Position numbers and translations under genes: made by a program
Notes under the pieces: generated by a model
Databases searched by the model: none
What the model was told of the DNA's origin: nothing
What the model saw: only the letters and a program-made list of their open reading frames with translations
Shown here: piece after piece, positions 22,890 through 30,178 of the stretch
Layout: each line of letters begins with the position of its first letter
Position numbering within the stretch: position 1 is the stretch's first letter
Source of the DNA: DATCZS01 sp036525795
GTDB taxonomy: Bacteria > Actinomycetota > Acidimicrobiia > Spongiisociales > ZC4RG35
DNA length: 35,394 nucleotides
Direction: 5' to 3'
NCBI GenBank assembly: GCA_036525795.1
Contig: DATCZS010000061.1
Coordinates: 1 to 35,394, forward strand

Positions 22890-23978
22890 ATGTCGACCGA
22901 ACCGATCCGTGATCTCTCCAGAGGGCGCAAGCGCTTCCAGGTGATTGTGGCCGATTCACCCCTCTACGACGTGATGTTGGCCACCTGGTCGGCATTCGGA
23001 GGCGACGACAAAGTGGCGAGCCACGAGGTCAGCAAGAAGTGGTTCGATCGGTTTCGAACCGCTGTCCCCGATTCGACCGAGGAGCGGATGAGCAGCCTGG
23101 GGCTCACCGACGGCGCCGTGTGGGCGGGAATCCTGTCCTACGTCGCCGCCAAGGGCCCGATCGAGACCGACGCGATTCTTCGATGGCTCGAGGACGACTC
23201 CGGTGAACTGGTCGGCGGCCTGCTCTCCGATTTCTGTTGGGAGGCGGGCGACGACGACCTGGAAAAGGCTTTGGCCGGTGACGCCGAGGCGTCCGAGCGG
23301 GTCATGGGCACCTGCAAGCCGGCGGTGCGCGAATCGTTGAGAGCCCTACGGGGAGCAGGCGACACGCTCGGACCGGCGCTGGCAGGGGTTCTCGCTTCGA
23401 TCTTCGAAGCCGCCTACCAGCAGCTCGAGCCGGGGTGGGCGCCCGCCATCGTGGCCTCGGCCCAATCCACCAGACGAGTGGCGGAGGTCATGCAGCCCCG
23501 GGAACTGATCGAACAGATCACCAACGGCATCGACTACGAAATTCCCCTCGGCACCACCCGGCTGATCGCGATTCCGACGGTCAGCCTGCGGCCCTGGACG
23601 CTGGTGATGCAGTTCGAAGACGCCGTGCTCGTCTCCTACCCCGTGGCAGACGAGCACCTCGAGGCCGATCCGGATGCGCCTCCCGGCTGGCTGGTTCGCT
23701 ACCACAAGGCGCTGGGTGACGATCGGCGTCTCCGGATCCTGCGCCGTCTGGCCCTCGGACCGGCGTCCCTGACCGAGTTGACCGAACTGGTCGGGCTGGC
23801 CAAGTCCACCGTCTTTCACCACATCGGCGTGCTGCGGGCAGCCGGGCTCATCAAGGTCAGGGTCGACAAGGACAGCGACGCCGGCCTCTCATACCAGCTC
23901 CGGCGCAAGGCTCTCGACGACGCCACGTTCCAACTCGAAAAGTACCTCGACATCGCATCGACACAGGAGCAACCATGA
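22890..23978 (+). CDS. ArsR-family transcriptional regulator, long form
   Basis: A 362-residue regulator. The winged helix-turn-helix lies near the C-terminus (about residues 270-335): KALGDDRRLRILRRL, then LTELTELVGLAKSTVFHHIG as the recognition region and a wing. The N-terminal about 250 residues are of no family I know and probably bind a ligand or dimerise. Classic metal-binding ArsR cysteine motifs (ELCVCDL) are absent, so a metal sensor role is not supported. The ATG at 22890 is about 28 bases downstream of the expected transcription start, with a weak AGAAAGAA sequence. Its stop overlaps the start of a 63-residue protein. The palindrome around its own -10 box suggests autorepression. 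Confidence 0.82.
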   Translation: MSTEPIRDLSRGRKRFQVIVADSPLYDVMLATWSAFGGDDKVASHEVSKKWFDRFRTAVPDSTEERMSSLGLTDGAVWAGILSYVAAKGPIETDAILRWLEDDSGELVGGLLSDFCWEAGDDDLEKALAGDAEASERVMGTCKPAVRESLRALRGAGDTLGPALAGVLASIFEAAYQQLEPGWAPAIVASAQSTRRVAEVMQPRELIEQITNGIDYEIPLGTTRLIAIPTVSLRPWTLVMQFEDAVLVSYPVADEHLEADPDAPPGWLVRYHKALGDDRRLRILRRLALGPASLTELTELVGLAKSTVFHHIGVLRAAGLIKVRVDKDSDAGLSYQLRRKALDDATFQLEKYLDIASTQEQP

Positions 23979-24166
23979 CACCGTTCTACGAAGGCTGGAC
24001 TCGATCGCGCCGCATCATGAACGAGCTCTCGCGACCGCACGAACCGGCAGATGAGATCGTCCGACCGACGGTCGGATACCGCATCGGCCGGGGTCTCGTA
24101 CACCTGGGTGCCTCCCTCATGAAGGAGAGGATCGTCACCCGCCACGAGCTCGAACTCGCCGCCTGA
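23975..24166 (+). CDS. Small hypothetical protein coupled to the ArsR-type regulator
   Basis: A 63-residue protein, basic at the N-terminus (EGWTRSRRIMNE) and ending in a helix (MKERIVTRHELELAA). No cysteine, membrane helix or known motif is visible. Its ATG overlaps the regulator stop as ATGA (23975-23978), and AGGAG lies upstream inside the regulator gene, so it is translated by coupling and must share the regulated promoter. It could be a partner, modulator or effector of the regulator; this is inference from position only. A large hairpin follows it at 24213. Confidence 0.7.
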   Translation: MTPFYEGWTRSRRIMNELSRPHEPADEIVRPTVGYRIGRGLVHLGASLMKERIVTRHELELAA

Positions 24167-24212
24167 ACCATCCGCCACGGGAAGGTTCTCCTCCGACAAC
24201 CTCCCCGACCAA

Positions 24213-24253
24213 CGATTCGGGCCCCCCGGTGTCACGCCGGGGGGCCCGAATCG
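24213..24253. terminator. Large perfect hairpin, probable terminator
   Basis: The arms at 24213-24229 and 24237-24253 are perfectly complementary over 17 bp (C/G-rich) with the loop TGTCACG. No T run follows on either strand. It lies between the 63-residue gene and the convergent zinc-ribbon gene, so it may stop transcription from both sides. Confidence 0.72.
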
Positions 24254-24387
24254 CGATGGGCCTCCTCGACCAACAGCAGGCGTCGCCGGCAGGTTCGGGG
24301 CTGGCCGGTTGGCGGTAGGCCCGGTCGGGACACGGCGAATGCGGCATCCACAGCGGGTGACCGATCGCCCGCTGGGCGGCCCGCTCG

Positions 24388-24549
24388 TTACTCGTCCTCC
24401 TCGATCACCACGTCGAACCGCTCGGCGCAATCGGCGCAGCGGTATGCGAGCGGTGTGCCCGGCTCGACCTCCCCGTCAGGGGGAAGGAAGGAGATGAGGT
24501 GGGCGGTGCCCAGGCAGTCGATGCAGGTGAACTCCGTCGGCGGTCTCAC
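24388..24549 (-). CDS. Tiny zinc-ribbon protein at the end of the nhaA operon
   Basis: A 53-residue protein starting MRPPTEFTCIDCLGTAHLIS. It has two CxxC pairs (CIDC at residues 9-12 and CADC at 38-41), a classic small zinc ribbon, and an acidic end (IEEDE). Proteins of this kind are usually adaptors or nucleic-acid-associated factors, but the family is not recognised. The start is GTG at 24549, directly abutting the nhaA stop TGA (24550-24552), so it would be reinitiated from the nhaA message. The four cysteines, the tight coupling and the clean stop make it a convincing gene, although it is short. Confidence 0.72.
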   Translation of the reverse strand: MRPPTEFTCIDCLGTAHLISFLPPDGEVEPGTPLAYRCADCAERFDVVIEEDE

Positions 24550-25950
24550 TCAGGCTCCGATCGGTGCCGACTCCGGTTCGGCGTCGGAGGTGCCGGCAGC
24601 AGGAGGGCGAGCGAACAGGAACAGCGCCGCGCCGATGATCCCTGCGACGATCGAGCCGGCGAAGATCCCGACCTTGGCGTCGGCGGTGAGCACCGGGTCG
24701 GTGAAGGCCAGGGCGGTGATGAAGAGTGCCACGGTGAATCCGATTCCGGCCGTGGCCGCCGTGCCGAGCATGTGACCCCAGGTGGCACCGGCCGGGAAGC
24801 GACCGAGCCGGAGCCGGACCGCCAGCCACGTGAAGAGCCCGATCCCGAAGGTCTTTCCCACCACCAGGCCCAGCCCGACGCCGAGCGCCACCGGACTGAC
24901 CAGGGCCGTGACGATCGATCCTTCGAAACGCACGCCGGCGTTGGCGAGGGCGAACACCGGGACGATCACGAAAGAGACCCACGGTGTGAGGGCGTGCTCC
25001 CAACGGTTGAGAGGGGCCACCGACTCGCGCGAGATGAACGAGAGCAGCGTGGCCTCGTGGTCGGCGTGCTCACGTTGCTCGGGGGTGTCTGCGACCGGGG
25101 GGTAGGCGTCGAGGATGCGGCGGGCCTTGGAGTCGAACTCCCGCACCCCGTACATCGGTCGCGCCGGAGTGAGAAACCCGAGCAGGACACCGGCGATCGT
25201 GGCGTGAACCCCAGACTCGAGGAAGAAATACCACACCGCCAGGGCGACGGGGATGTACAGCACCTCGCTGCGGATCCCCACCTTGGTCGAGATCCAGATG
25301 AGGGCGAGACCCCCCAGCCCGAGGCCCAGATACCCGAAGCTGAGGTCGTCGGTGAAGAAGACGGCGATCACCAGGATGCCGCCGATGTCGTCGACGATGG
25401 CGAGCGCAAGCAGGAACAGCTTGGCTCCGGCAGGAACCCTCCGCCCGAGCAGCGACAGCACCCCGAGAGAGAATGCGATGTCGGTGGCCATCGGAACCGC
25501 CCATCCGCGCAGGGCTTCGGGGTCGCCGGTGTTGAACGCGACGAAGATCAACGCAGGGACGACCATCCCGCCGATGGCCGCGAACAGGGGAAGTGCCGCC
25601 GCCCGTGGATCGCGCAACTCCCCGAGGACCAGCTCGCGCTTGATCTCCAGACCGACCACGAAGAAGAAGATGGCCATGAGCCCGTCGTTGATCAGATGCT
25701 CGACCGATTCCTCCAGATGGAACCCACCCAGTTCGAGGGTGAAGTTGGTGTGGAGGAACGCGTCGTAGGTCTCGTAGTAGGCCGAGTTCGCCCAGATGAT
25801 CGCGGCGACCGCCGCCACCAGCATGATGACTCCCGAGGCGGCCTCGTAGTCCATGAAGCGGCGTACCGGCCGGACGAACCGCTGCGGGATGAAGCGGTCC
25901 GAGTGAATCCAGGTGTGGTGGAGACGCTCCTCGGGTTCGGTTGGGGGCAT
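24550..25950 (-). CDS. nhaA: Na+/H+ antiporter NhaA
   Basis: A 466-residue membrane antiporter that exchanges internal sodium for protons. The transport aspartates are visible: Asp187-Asp188 in LALAIVDDIGGI (the DD pair of E. coli NhaA) and Asp157 in ATDIAFSLGVLSLLG. The segment MAIFFFVVGLEIKREL is the family hallmark. It is longer than E. coli NhaA (388 residues) by an N-terminal extension of about 30 residues and a charged cytoplasmic loop near residue 270-310. AGAGGA is the only ribosome-binding-like sequence, 14 bases before the ATG. It lies 19 bases downstream of fba and is followed without a gap by the zinc-ribbon gene, so the three form one likely operon. Confidence 0.93.
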   Translation of the reverse strand: MPPTEPEERLHHTWIHSDRFIPQRFVRPVRRFMDYEAASGVIMLVAAVAAIIWANSAYYETYDAFLHTNFTLELGGFHLEESVEHLINDGLMAIFFFVVGLEIKRELVLGELRDPRAAALPLFAAIGGMVVPALIFVAFNTGDPEALRGWAVPMATDIAFSLGVLSLLGRRVPAGAKLFLLALAIVDDIGGILVIAVFFTDDLSFGYLGLGLGGLALIWISTKVGIRSEVLYIPVALAVWYFFLESGVHATIAGVLLGFLTPARPMYGVREFDSKARRILDAYPPVADTPEQREHADHEATLLSFISRESVAPLNRWEHALTPWVSFVIVPVFALANAGVRFEGSIVTALVSPVALGVGLGLVVGKTFGIGLFTWLAVRLRLGRFPAGATWGHMLGTAATAGIGFTVALFITALAFTDPVLTADAKVGIFAGSIVAGIIGAALFLFARPPAAGTSDAEPESAPIGA

Positions 25951-25969
25951 GTTGGGTCGTCCTCTTGTT

Positions 25970-27001
25970 TCAGCTCGAGATGTGGTGACCCGCCGACTTG
26001 AGCTCGACGCAGGCGGCGATGACGCGTTCGGACATCGCCTGTTCCGCCTTCTTCATGTACGAACGCGGGTCGTAGACCTTCTTGTCTCCCACTTCCCCGT
26101 CGACCTTCACGACCCCGGCGTAGTTGGTGAACATGTGGTCTGCGATCGGTCGGGTGAAGGCGTACTGGCAATCGGTGTCGATGTTCATCTTCACGACGCC
26201 GTATCCGAGCGTCTCGTGGATCTCCTCCAGGGTCGAACCCGAGCCGCCGTGGAACACGAGGTCGTGGCGGCCGTCGGGACCGTATCTCGCCTCCATCGCC
26301 TCCTGTCCGTCGCGCAGGATCGACGGCCGGAGCTCGACCGCTCCCGGCTTGTAGACGCCGTGGACGTTGCCGAACACCGCCGCGAGCAGGTAGCGGCCCC
26401 GTTCGCCGGTCCCCAGCACCTCGGCGGTACGGAGCATGTCCTCCGGAGAGGTGTAGAGCTTGGCCTTGTCCACCCCTTCGTGGTCCATCGTGTCCTCCAC
26501 CCCTCCGACGATGCCGATCTCGAGCTCGAGGATCACATCGACCCCGGCACACTCGTCGAGCAGCGCGGAGGCGAGCCCGAGGTTGTCCTCGAGCGGCAGG
26601 GCGGACGCATCGAGCATGTGGCTCTGGAACAGCGGACCGAGACCCTCGGAGCGCCGCTGACGCGACATGGCCAGGAGAGGCCGGATGTATCCATCCACTC
26701 TGTCCGGCTGGCAGTGGTCGGTGTGGAGGGCGATATGCACCGGGTAGGCGTCGGCGACGACGTGGGCGAACTCGGCCAGGGCCCGGGCCCCCAGAGGCAT
26801 GCTCTTGTGGTGGAGACCCGACAGGAACTCGGCGCCGCCCGTCGAGATCTGGATGATCCCGTCCGACTCCGCTTCGGCGAATCCCTTCAGGGCGGCGTTG
26901 AGGGTCTCGCTCGAGGTGACGTTGATGGCCGGAAAGGCATAGCGTCCGGCCTTGGCGCCGTCGAGCATGGCTCGGTACGTCTCGGGTGAGGCGATGGGCA
27001 T
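25970..27001 (-). CDS. fba: Class II fructose-bisphosphate aldolase
   Basis: A 343-residue zinc-dependent aldolase that reversibly splits fructose-1,6-bisphosphate in glycolysis and gluconeogenesis. Family features: the N-terminal FPAINVTSSETLNAA block, catalytic Asp95 and zinc ligand His96 in ALHTDHCQPDR, the LELEIGIVGGVED block, the zinc-ligand His in GNVHGVYKPG, the phosphate-binding FHGGSGS loop and the MNIDTDCQYAFTRP stretch. The ATG at 27001 has GGAGG four bases upstream. A TACGTT -10-like box would give a leader of about 35 bases. Co-transcription with nhaA is likely from the 19-base gap, though a functional link between them is not obvious. Confidence 0.94.
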   Translation of the reverse strand: MPIASPETYRAMLDGAKAGRYAFPAINVTSSETLNAALKGFAEAESDGIIQISTGGAEFLSGLHHKSMPLGARALAEFAHVVADAYPVHIALHTDHCQPDRVDGYIRPLLAMSRQRRSEGLGPLFQSHMLDASALPLEDNLGLASALLDECAGVDVILELEIGIVGGVEDTMDHEGVDKAKLYTSPEDMLRTAEVLGTGERGRYLLAAVFGNVHGVYKPGAVELRPSILRDGQEAMEARYGPDGRHDLVFHGGSGSTLEEIHETLGYGVVKMNIDTDCQYAFTRPIADHMFTNYAGVVKVDGEVGDKKVYDPRSYMKKAEQAMSERVIAACVELKSAGHHISS

Positions 27002-27065
27002 TGATCCTCCACACGGATGGCGAGTGCGAGGTGAAACGTAGCCGAGACGCCGGCTTTGACGAAGA

Positions 27066-27482
27066 TCAGCCCGCGGCGGCTTTGCGGGGCCGGCTCCAGA
27101 CGAACCACAGGGCGTAGACGCCCACAAACCCGAGCAGGGTTCGAATGGTGGTGTTGTCCGTGAGCAGGCCGGCCGAGAGCGCCAGAGACGCGACGATCCC
27201 GACGGTGGCCTGGATCTTGGTTGTGAGCGTCAGCCCGCCTTCGTACCGGGCGAGCATCCGCTGGACGAATGGCCGGGCGCGGAGCCATTGCTCGAAGCGA
27301 GGCGATGAACGCGCGAAGAAGAAGAGGGCCAGCACGACGAGATCGGCGGTCGGTATCCCGGGAAGAAACGAGAAGGCGACCAGCACGAGGCACACCGTTC
27401 CGAGGACGAAGTACACGCCCCGAACGACCCGACTTCTCGACGGCCCGGCCAGTTCTGTCTCCGCGGTGTTCACGACGGCCAT
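27066..27482 (-). CDS. DUF454 (YbaN) family inner membrane protein
   Basis: A 138-residue membrane protein. Residues 22-72 hold the DUF454 signature (YFVLGTVCLVLVAFSFLPGIP, then LALFFFARSSPRFEQWL). Three or four membrane helices are likely. The function of the family is unknown. The ATG at 27482 follows TAGCGT (plus 27492-27497) by 9 bases; GGAGG is present but only one base from the ATG, too close to act as a usual ribosome-binding site. Confidence 0.85.
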   Translation of the reverse strand: MAVVNTAETELAGPSRSRVVRGVYFVLGTVCLVLVAFSFLPGIPTADLVVLALFFFARSSPRFEQWLRARPFVQRMLARYEGGLTLTTKIQATVGIVASLALSAGLLTDNTTIRTLLGFVGVYALWFVWSRPRKAAAG

Positions 27483-27540
27483 ACCTCCGGCACGCTACGC
27501 GCAACGGGTCTCAACGCCATGTCGGAATCGATGCTGGGTG

Positions 27541-28731
27541 TCATCGGTGCTCCGTTCGGGGAACCAACGGATCGACTGCATCTTCCAAGAACCGCGTGAT
27601 GTGGGCAACTACGACCCGGGTGCGAGGCGAGGCGAACGCATCAAACGCGTGCTGGGCTCCGTCGACCTCCAGGAGCCGTACCGCCGACCGGGAGACTGCG
27701 CCGAGGGCGTCGACGAAGTGGCGCGCCTCCAGCGGCGGGACGAGGGAGTCGTGGGTGCCGTGGACCACGAGGAAGGGAGGGGCGCCGGGATGGATCTGAT
27801 CGATCGGCGACGCGTCGCGGTAGGCCTCGGGGGCGTGTTCGGCTGTCGCTTTCATCACCGCCTGAGGAATCACCGGCCAGTCCCAGCGGGTCCCGTTCCG
27901 GTTCAGGAAGTCGTACACCCCGTACATGGGAACGCAGGCGGCCACGGAGGTGTCGAGGTGTTCGAACCCCGGTTGGAGATCCGAGCGGTCGGCGGTCAGG
28001 GCGGCCAGCGATGCCAGGTGGGCGCCGGCCGACCCGCCGGCGATGGCCACTCGATCCGGATCGACTCCCGCCGCCGCGCCGGTCGTCTTGCACCACGCCA
28101 GAGCGCGCTTGACCCCGATGAGGTGCTCGGGATGGGTGGCGGCGGGTGACAGGGGATAGCGGATCGTGGCGACGATCCAGCCGCGTTCGGCCAGATGGTG
28201 AAAGAGGGGGCGCGCCTGTTTGTGCGGGCCTCCACCGGTCCACGAGCCCCCGTGGACGTACACCAGCGTCGGAGAGGGCTCGCCCCTGTGGGCGGTGTGG
28301 CGGTACAGGTCGAGGGTGAGTCCCTGGTGGTACTCCACCTCGCAGACGAGGTCCACATGCTCGGGTCGCCGGATGTGTCTGCTGAACAGGCGCGCCCATC
28401 CCCGGGCCGGTGGGGACTCGGTTCCGGCGGATCGGTGGAGCCGCCCCCGGGAGGCCCGGTTCCGTGCCATGACGCCGACCAGGCCGGCCTGGGCGGCGCC
28501 GAGGAGGATGAACCCGGTGCGTCCGACGGTGGAGGTCCAGGCCCCTGCCACCCCGGCGACCACCGCGACGGCGATCCGGGACACGAACCAGAAACCGGCC
28601 ATCTCGGTGGTCACGAGACCCGGAAGCCAGAGCGGGGGAAACCTCGAGGGTGGCAGCACCGGCCGTCGCAGCGCGTTGACGGTCATGGCCAGCGCCACCA
28701 GCGAATACGTGAAGAAGAGCCCGGGGACCAT
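27541..28731 (-). CDS. Membrane-anchored alpha/beta hydrolase (esterase/lipase-like)
   Basis: A 396-residue protein. Residues 1-90 contain about three membrane helices and residues 125-390 a hormone-sensitive-lipase/BD-FAE-type alpha/beta hydrolase. The oxyanion hole is HGGSW (160-164), the nucleophile Ser234 in GGSAG, the acid Asp328 in GTHDSLVP and the base His361 in GAQHAFD, so the triad is complete. Similar proteins in mycobacteria are Lip esterases. The substrate is unknown; the catalytic domain probably faces the cytoplasm or the outside depending on helix number. The ATG at 28731 lies 9 bases after TACGTT (plus 28741-28746). Confidence 0.87.
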   Translation of the reverse strand: MVPGLFFTYSLVALAMTVNALRRPVLPPSRFPPLWLPGLVTTEMAGFWFVSRIAVAVVAGVAGAWTSTVGRTGFILLGAAQAGLVGVMARNRASRGRLHRSAGTESPPARGWARLFSRHIRRPEHVDLVCEVEYHQGLTLDLYRHTAHRGEPSPTLVYVHGGSWTGGGPHKQARPLFHHLAERGWIVATIRYPLSPAATHPEHLIGVKRALAWCKTTGAAAGVDPDRVAIAGGSAGAHLASLAALTADRSDLQPGFEHLDTSVAACVPMYGVYDFLNRNGTRWDWPVIPQAVMKATAEHAPEAYRDASPIDQIHPGAPPFLVVHGTHDSLVPPLEARHFVDALGAVSRSAVRLLEVDGAQHAFDAFASPRTRVVVAHITRFLEDAVDPLVPRTEHR

Positions 28732-28867
28732 GCGTCGCTCAACGTAGAGGGTGCGGGGACGAATGCCACTTCGATGACGGTCGGTGACAGGCGGTGTGTT
28801 CCGGCGGCGGGGGCGGCACCCCAGGGCGTCACACGGAGGCGCCTTGTGCGATGGCTACCGTCCGGTC

Positions 28868-30052
28868 GTGCGGTCGATCGGTCAGAGATTCTCGTTTGCC
28901 ACGGTGCTCGCATCGACGATGGGTGCAGCGACGTTCTCCCTCGTCGTGTACAGCGTTCTGGCGGCTGAACTGATCGAGGAGTTCGGGGTCGACCGCTGGC
29001 AGATCGGCGCACTGGTCACCGCCAATTCGCTGTTCGGCGCGATCGTCTCGCCCTTCGTGGGAGTGTTCACCGATCGCATCGGCGCCCGCCGGGCGACCAT
29101 CCTCACCCTGATCGTGTCCGCCGTCGCATTGAGCGGCACCGCCCTGTCCCCCGTGTATCCGCTGTTGATCGTCGTTGCCCTCGTCGGGGGAGTGGCCCAG
29201 GCGCTGACCAACCCGGCGACCAACAAGCTGATCTCTCTTCACATCGACGCCGGGCGCCGCGGAGTGATCACCGGGATCAAACAGTCCGGCGTCCAGTTCG
29301 GGACGTTCCTGGCGGGTGTCATCCTCCCTCCCGTGGCGATCGCCTACGGCTGGCGGGCGGCGGTGGGAGTCTTCGTGGCGATGGCGGTGTCGGCTGTCGT
29401 GCTGGCGATGGTGACGCTTCCCGCCGATCCCCACCACGACGAGGCGCGGCACGGTCCCTCGACGCCCGGACCGCTGCCGGGACTGATCTACCGGCTCGCC
29501 GTGTACGGCTTCCTTCTCGGTTCGGCGGGCACTGCGATCTTCACCTACCTCCCGTTGTTCGCCGAAGAGCAGCTCGGATTCCCTGCCGAGGTGGCCGGGC
29601 TGTCCGTCTCGGTGACGGGACTGGTCGGCATCGTGGCCCGGATCTCCTGGGGCCGGATCGCCGAGCAGCGCTTCGGTTCGGCTCGCTCGCTGGCGCTGAT
29701 CGCCGTGCTGGCGGTGACGGCCGCCCTGACGCTGGCAGGCGCAGGTCGGGTGCCCGCGGCGGTGTGGATCGGTGCGGTGCTGACCGGGGCCTCGGCGAGC
29801 TCGTGGAACACCGTGGGGATGCTGGCGATCATCCAGAACGTTCCCGCCAGTCGCGCCGGCCGCGGCTCGGGGATCGTGCTCCTGGGGTTCCTCGCCGGCC
29901 TGGCCACCGGCGCCCCGCTGTTCGGTTGGTCGGTCGACGTGCTCGGCACCTACACACCGGGATGGCTGGTCGTCGGCGGGGTCTTCGCGGCCGCAGTGGG
30001 TGTGATCTGGCCTCTGGTGCCGCGCCGCCGGGCGGGGCGGGCGACGGTGTGA
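28868..30052 (+). CDS. Major facilitator superfamily transporter
   Basis: A 394-residue protein with 12 probable membrane helices. The MFS loop 2-3 motif appears as GVFTDRIGARRATIL and a related sequence recurs after helix 8 (GRIAEQRFGSARS). The transported solute is unknown; the layout resembles the sugar/aromatic acid or drug exporters. I chose the GTG at 28868 because it begins just before the first helix and is 6 bases after TACCGT (28856-28861). The frame is open to 28784, but those 28 residues are Arg/Gly-rich and not MFS-like. It is divergent from the alpha/beta hydrolase. Confidence 0.86.
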   Translation: MRSIGQRFSFATVLASTMGAATFSLVVYSVLAAELIEEFGVDRWQIGALVTANSLFGAIVSPFVGVFTDRIGARRATILTLIVSAVALSGTALSPVYPLLIVVALVGGVAQALTNPATNKLISLHIDAGRRGVITGIKQSGVQFGTFLAGVILPPVAIAYGWRAAVGVFVAMAVSAVVLAMVTLPADPHHDEARHGPSTPGPLPGLIYRLAVYGFLLGSAGTAIFTYLPLFAEEQLGFPAEVAGLSVSVTGLVGIVARISWGRIAEQRFGSARSLALIAVLAVTAALTLAGAGRVPAAVWIGAVLTGASASSWNTVGMLAIIQNVPASRAGRGSGIVLLGFLAGLATGAPLFGWSVDVLGTYTPGWLVVGGVFAAAVGVIWPLVPRRRAGRATV

Positions 30053-30178
30053 TCGGAGGCCGGGTGGCCAGTCGGCCGTCACGGTCGATGCGTGCCGACA
30101 CACCGGGCGGAAGGGTGGATCCGTGGTGGCGGCCGTGACGGGTGGCGTCGGGACGGGGCATGCCGCTCGCCGGACCCG

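Noticed and set aside
24499..26001. A 500-codon plus-strand open frame antisense to nhaA
   Set aside because: The sequence is repetitive in charged residues with no domain; nhaA on the other strand is unmistakable.
30076..30141. Inverted repeat CCGTCACGG/CCGTGACGG between the MFS and permease genes as a terminator
   Set aside because: The 48-base loop is long, the arms are only 9 bp and each arm is close to self-complementary, so it may be chance in GC-rich sequence.
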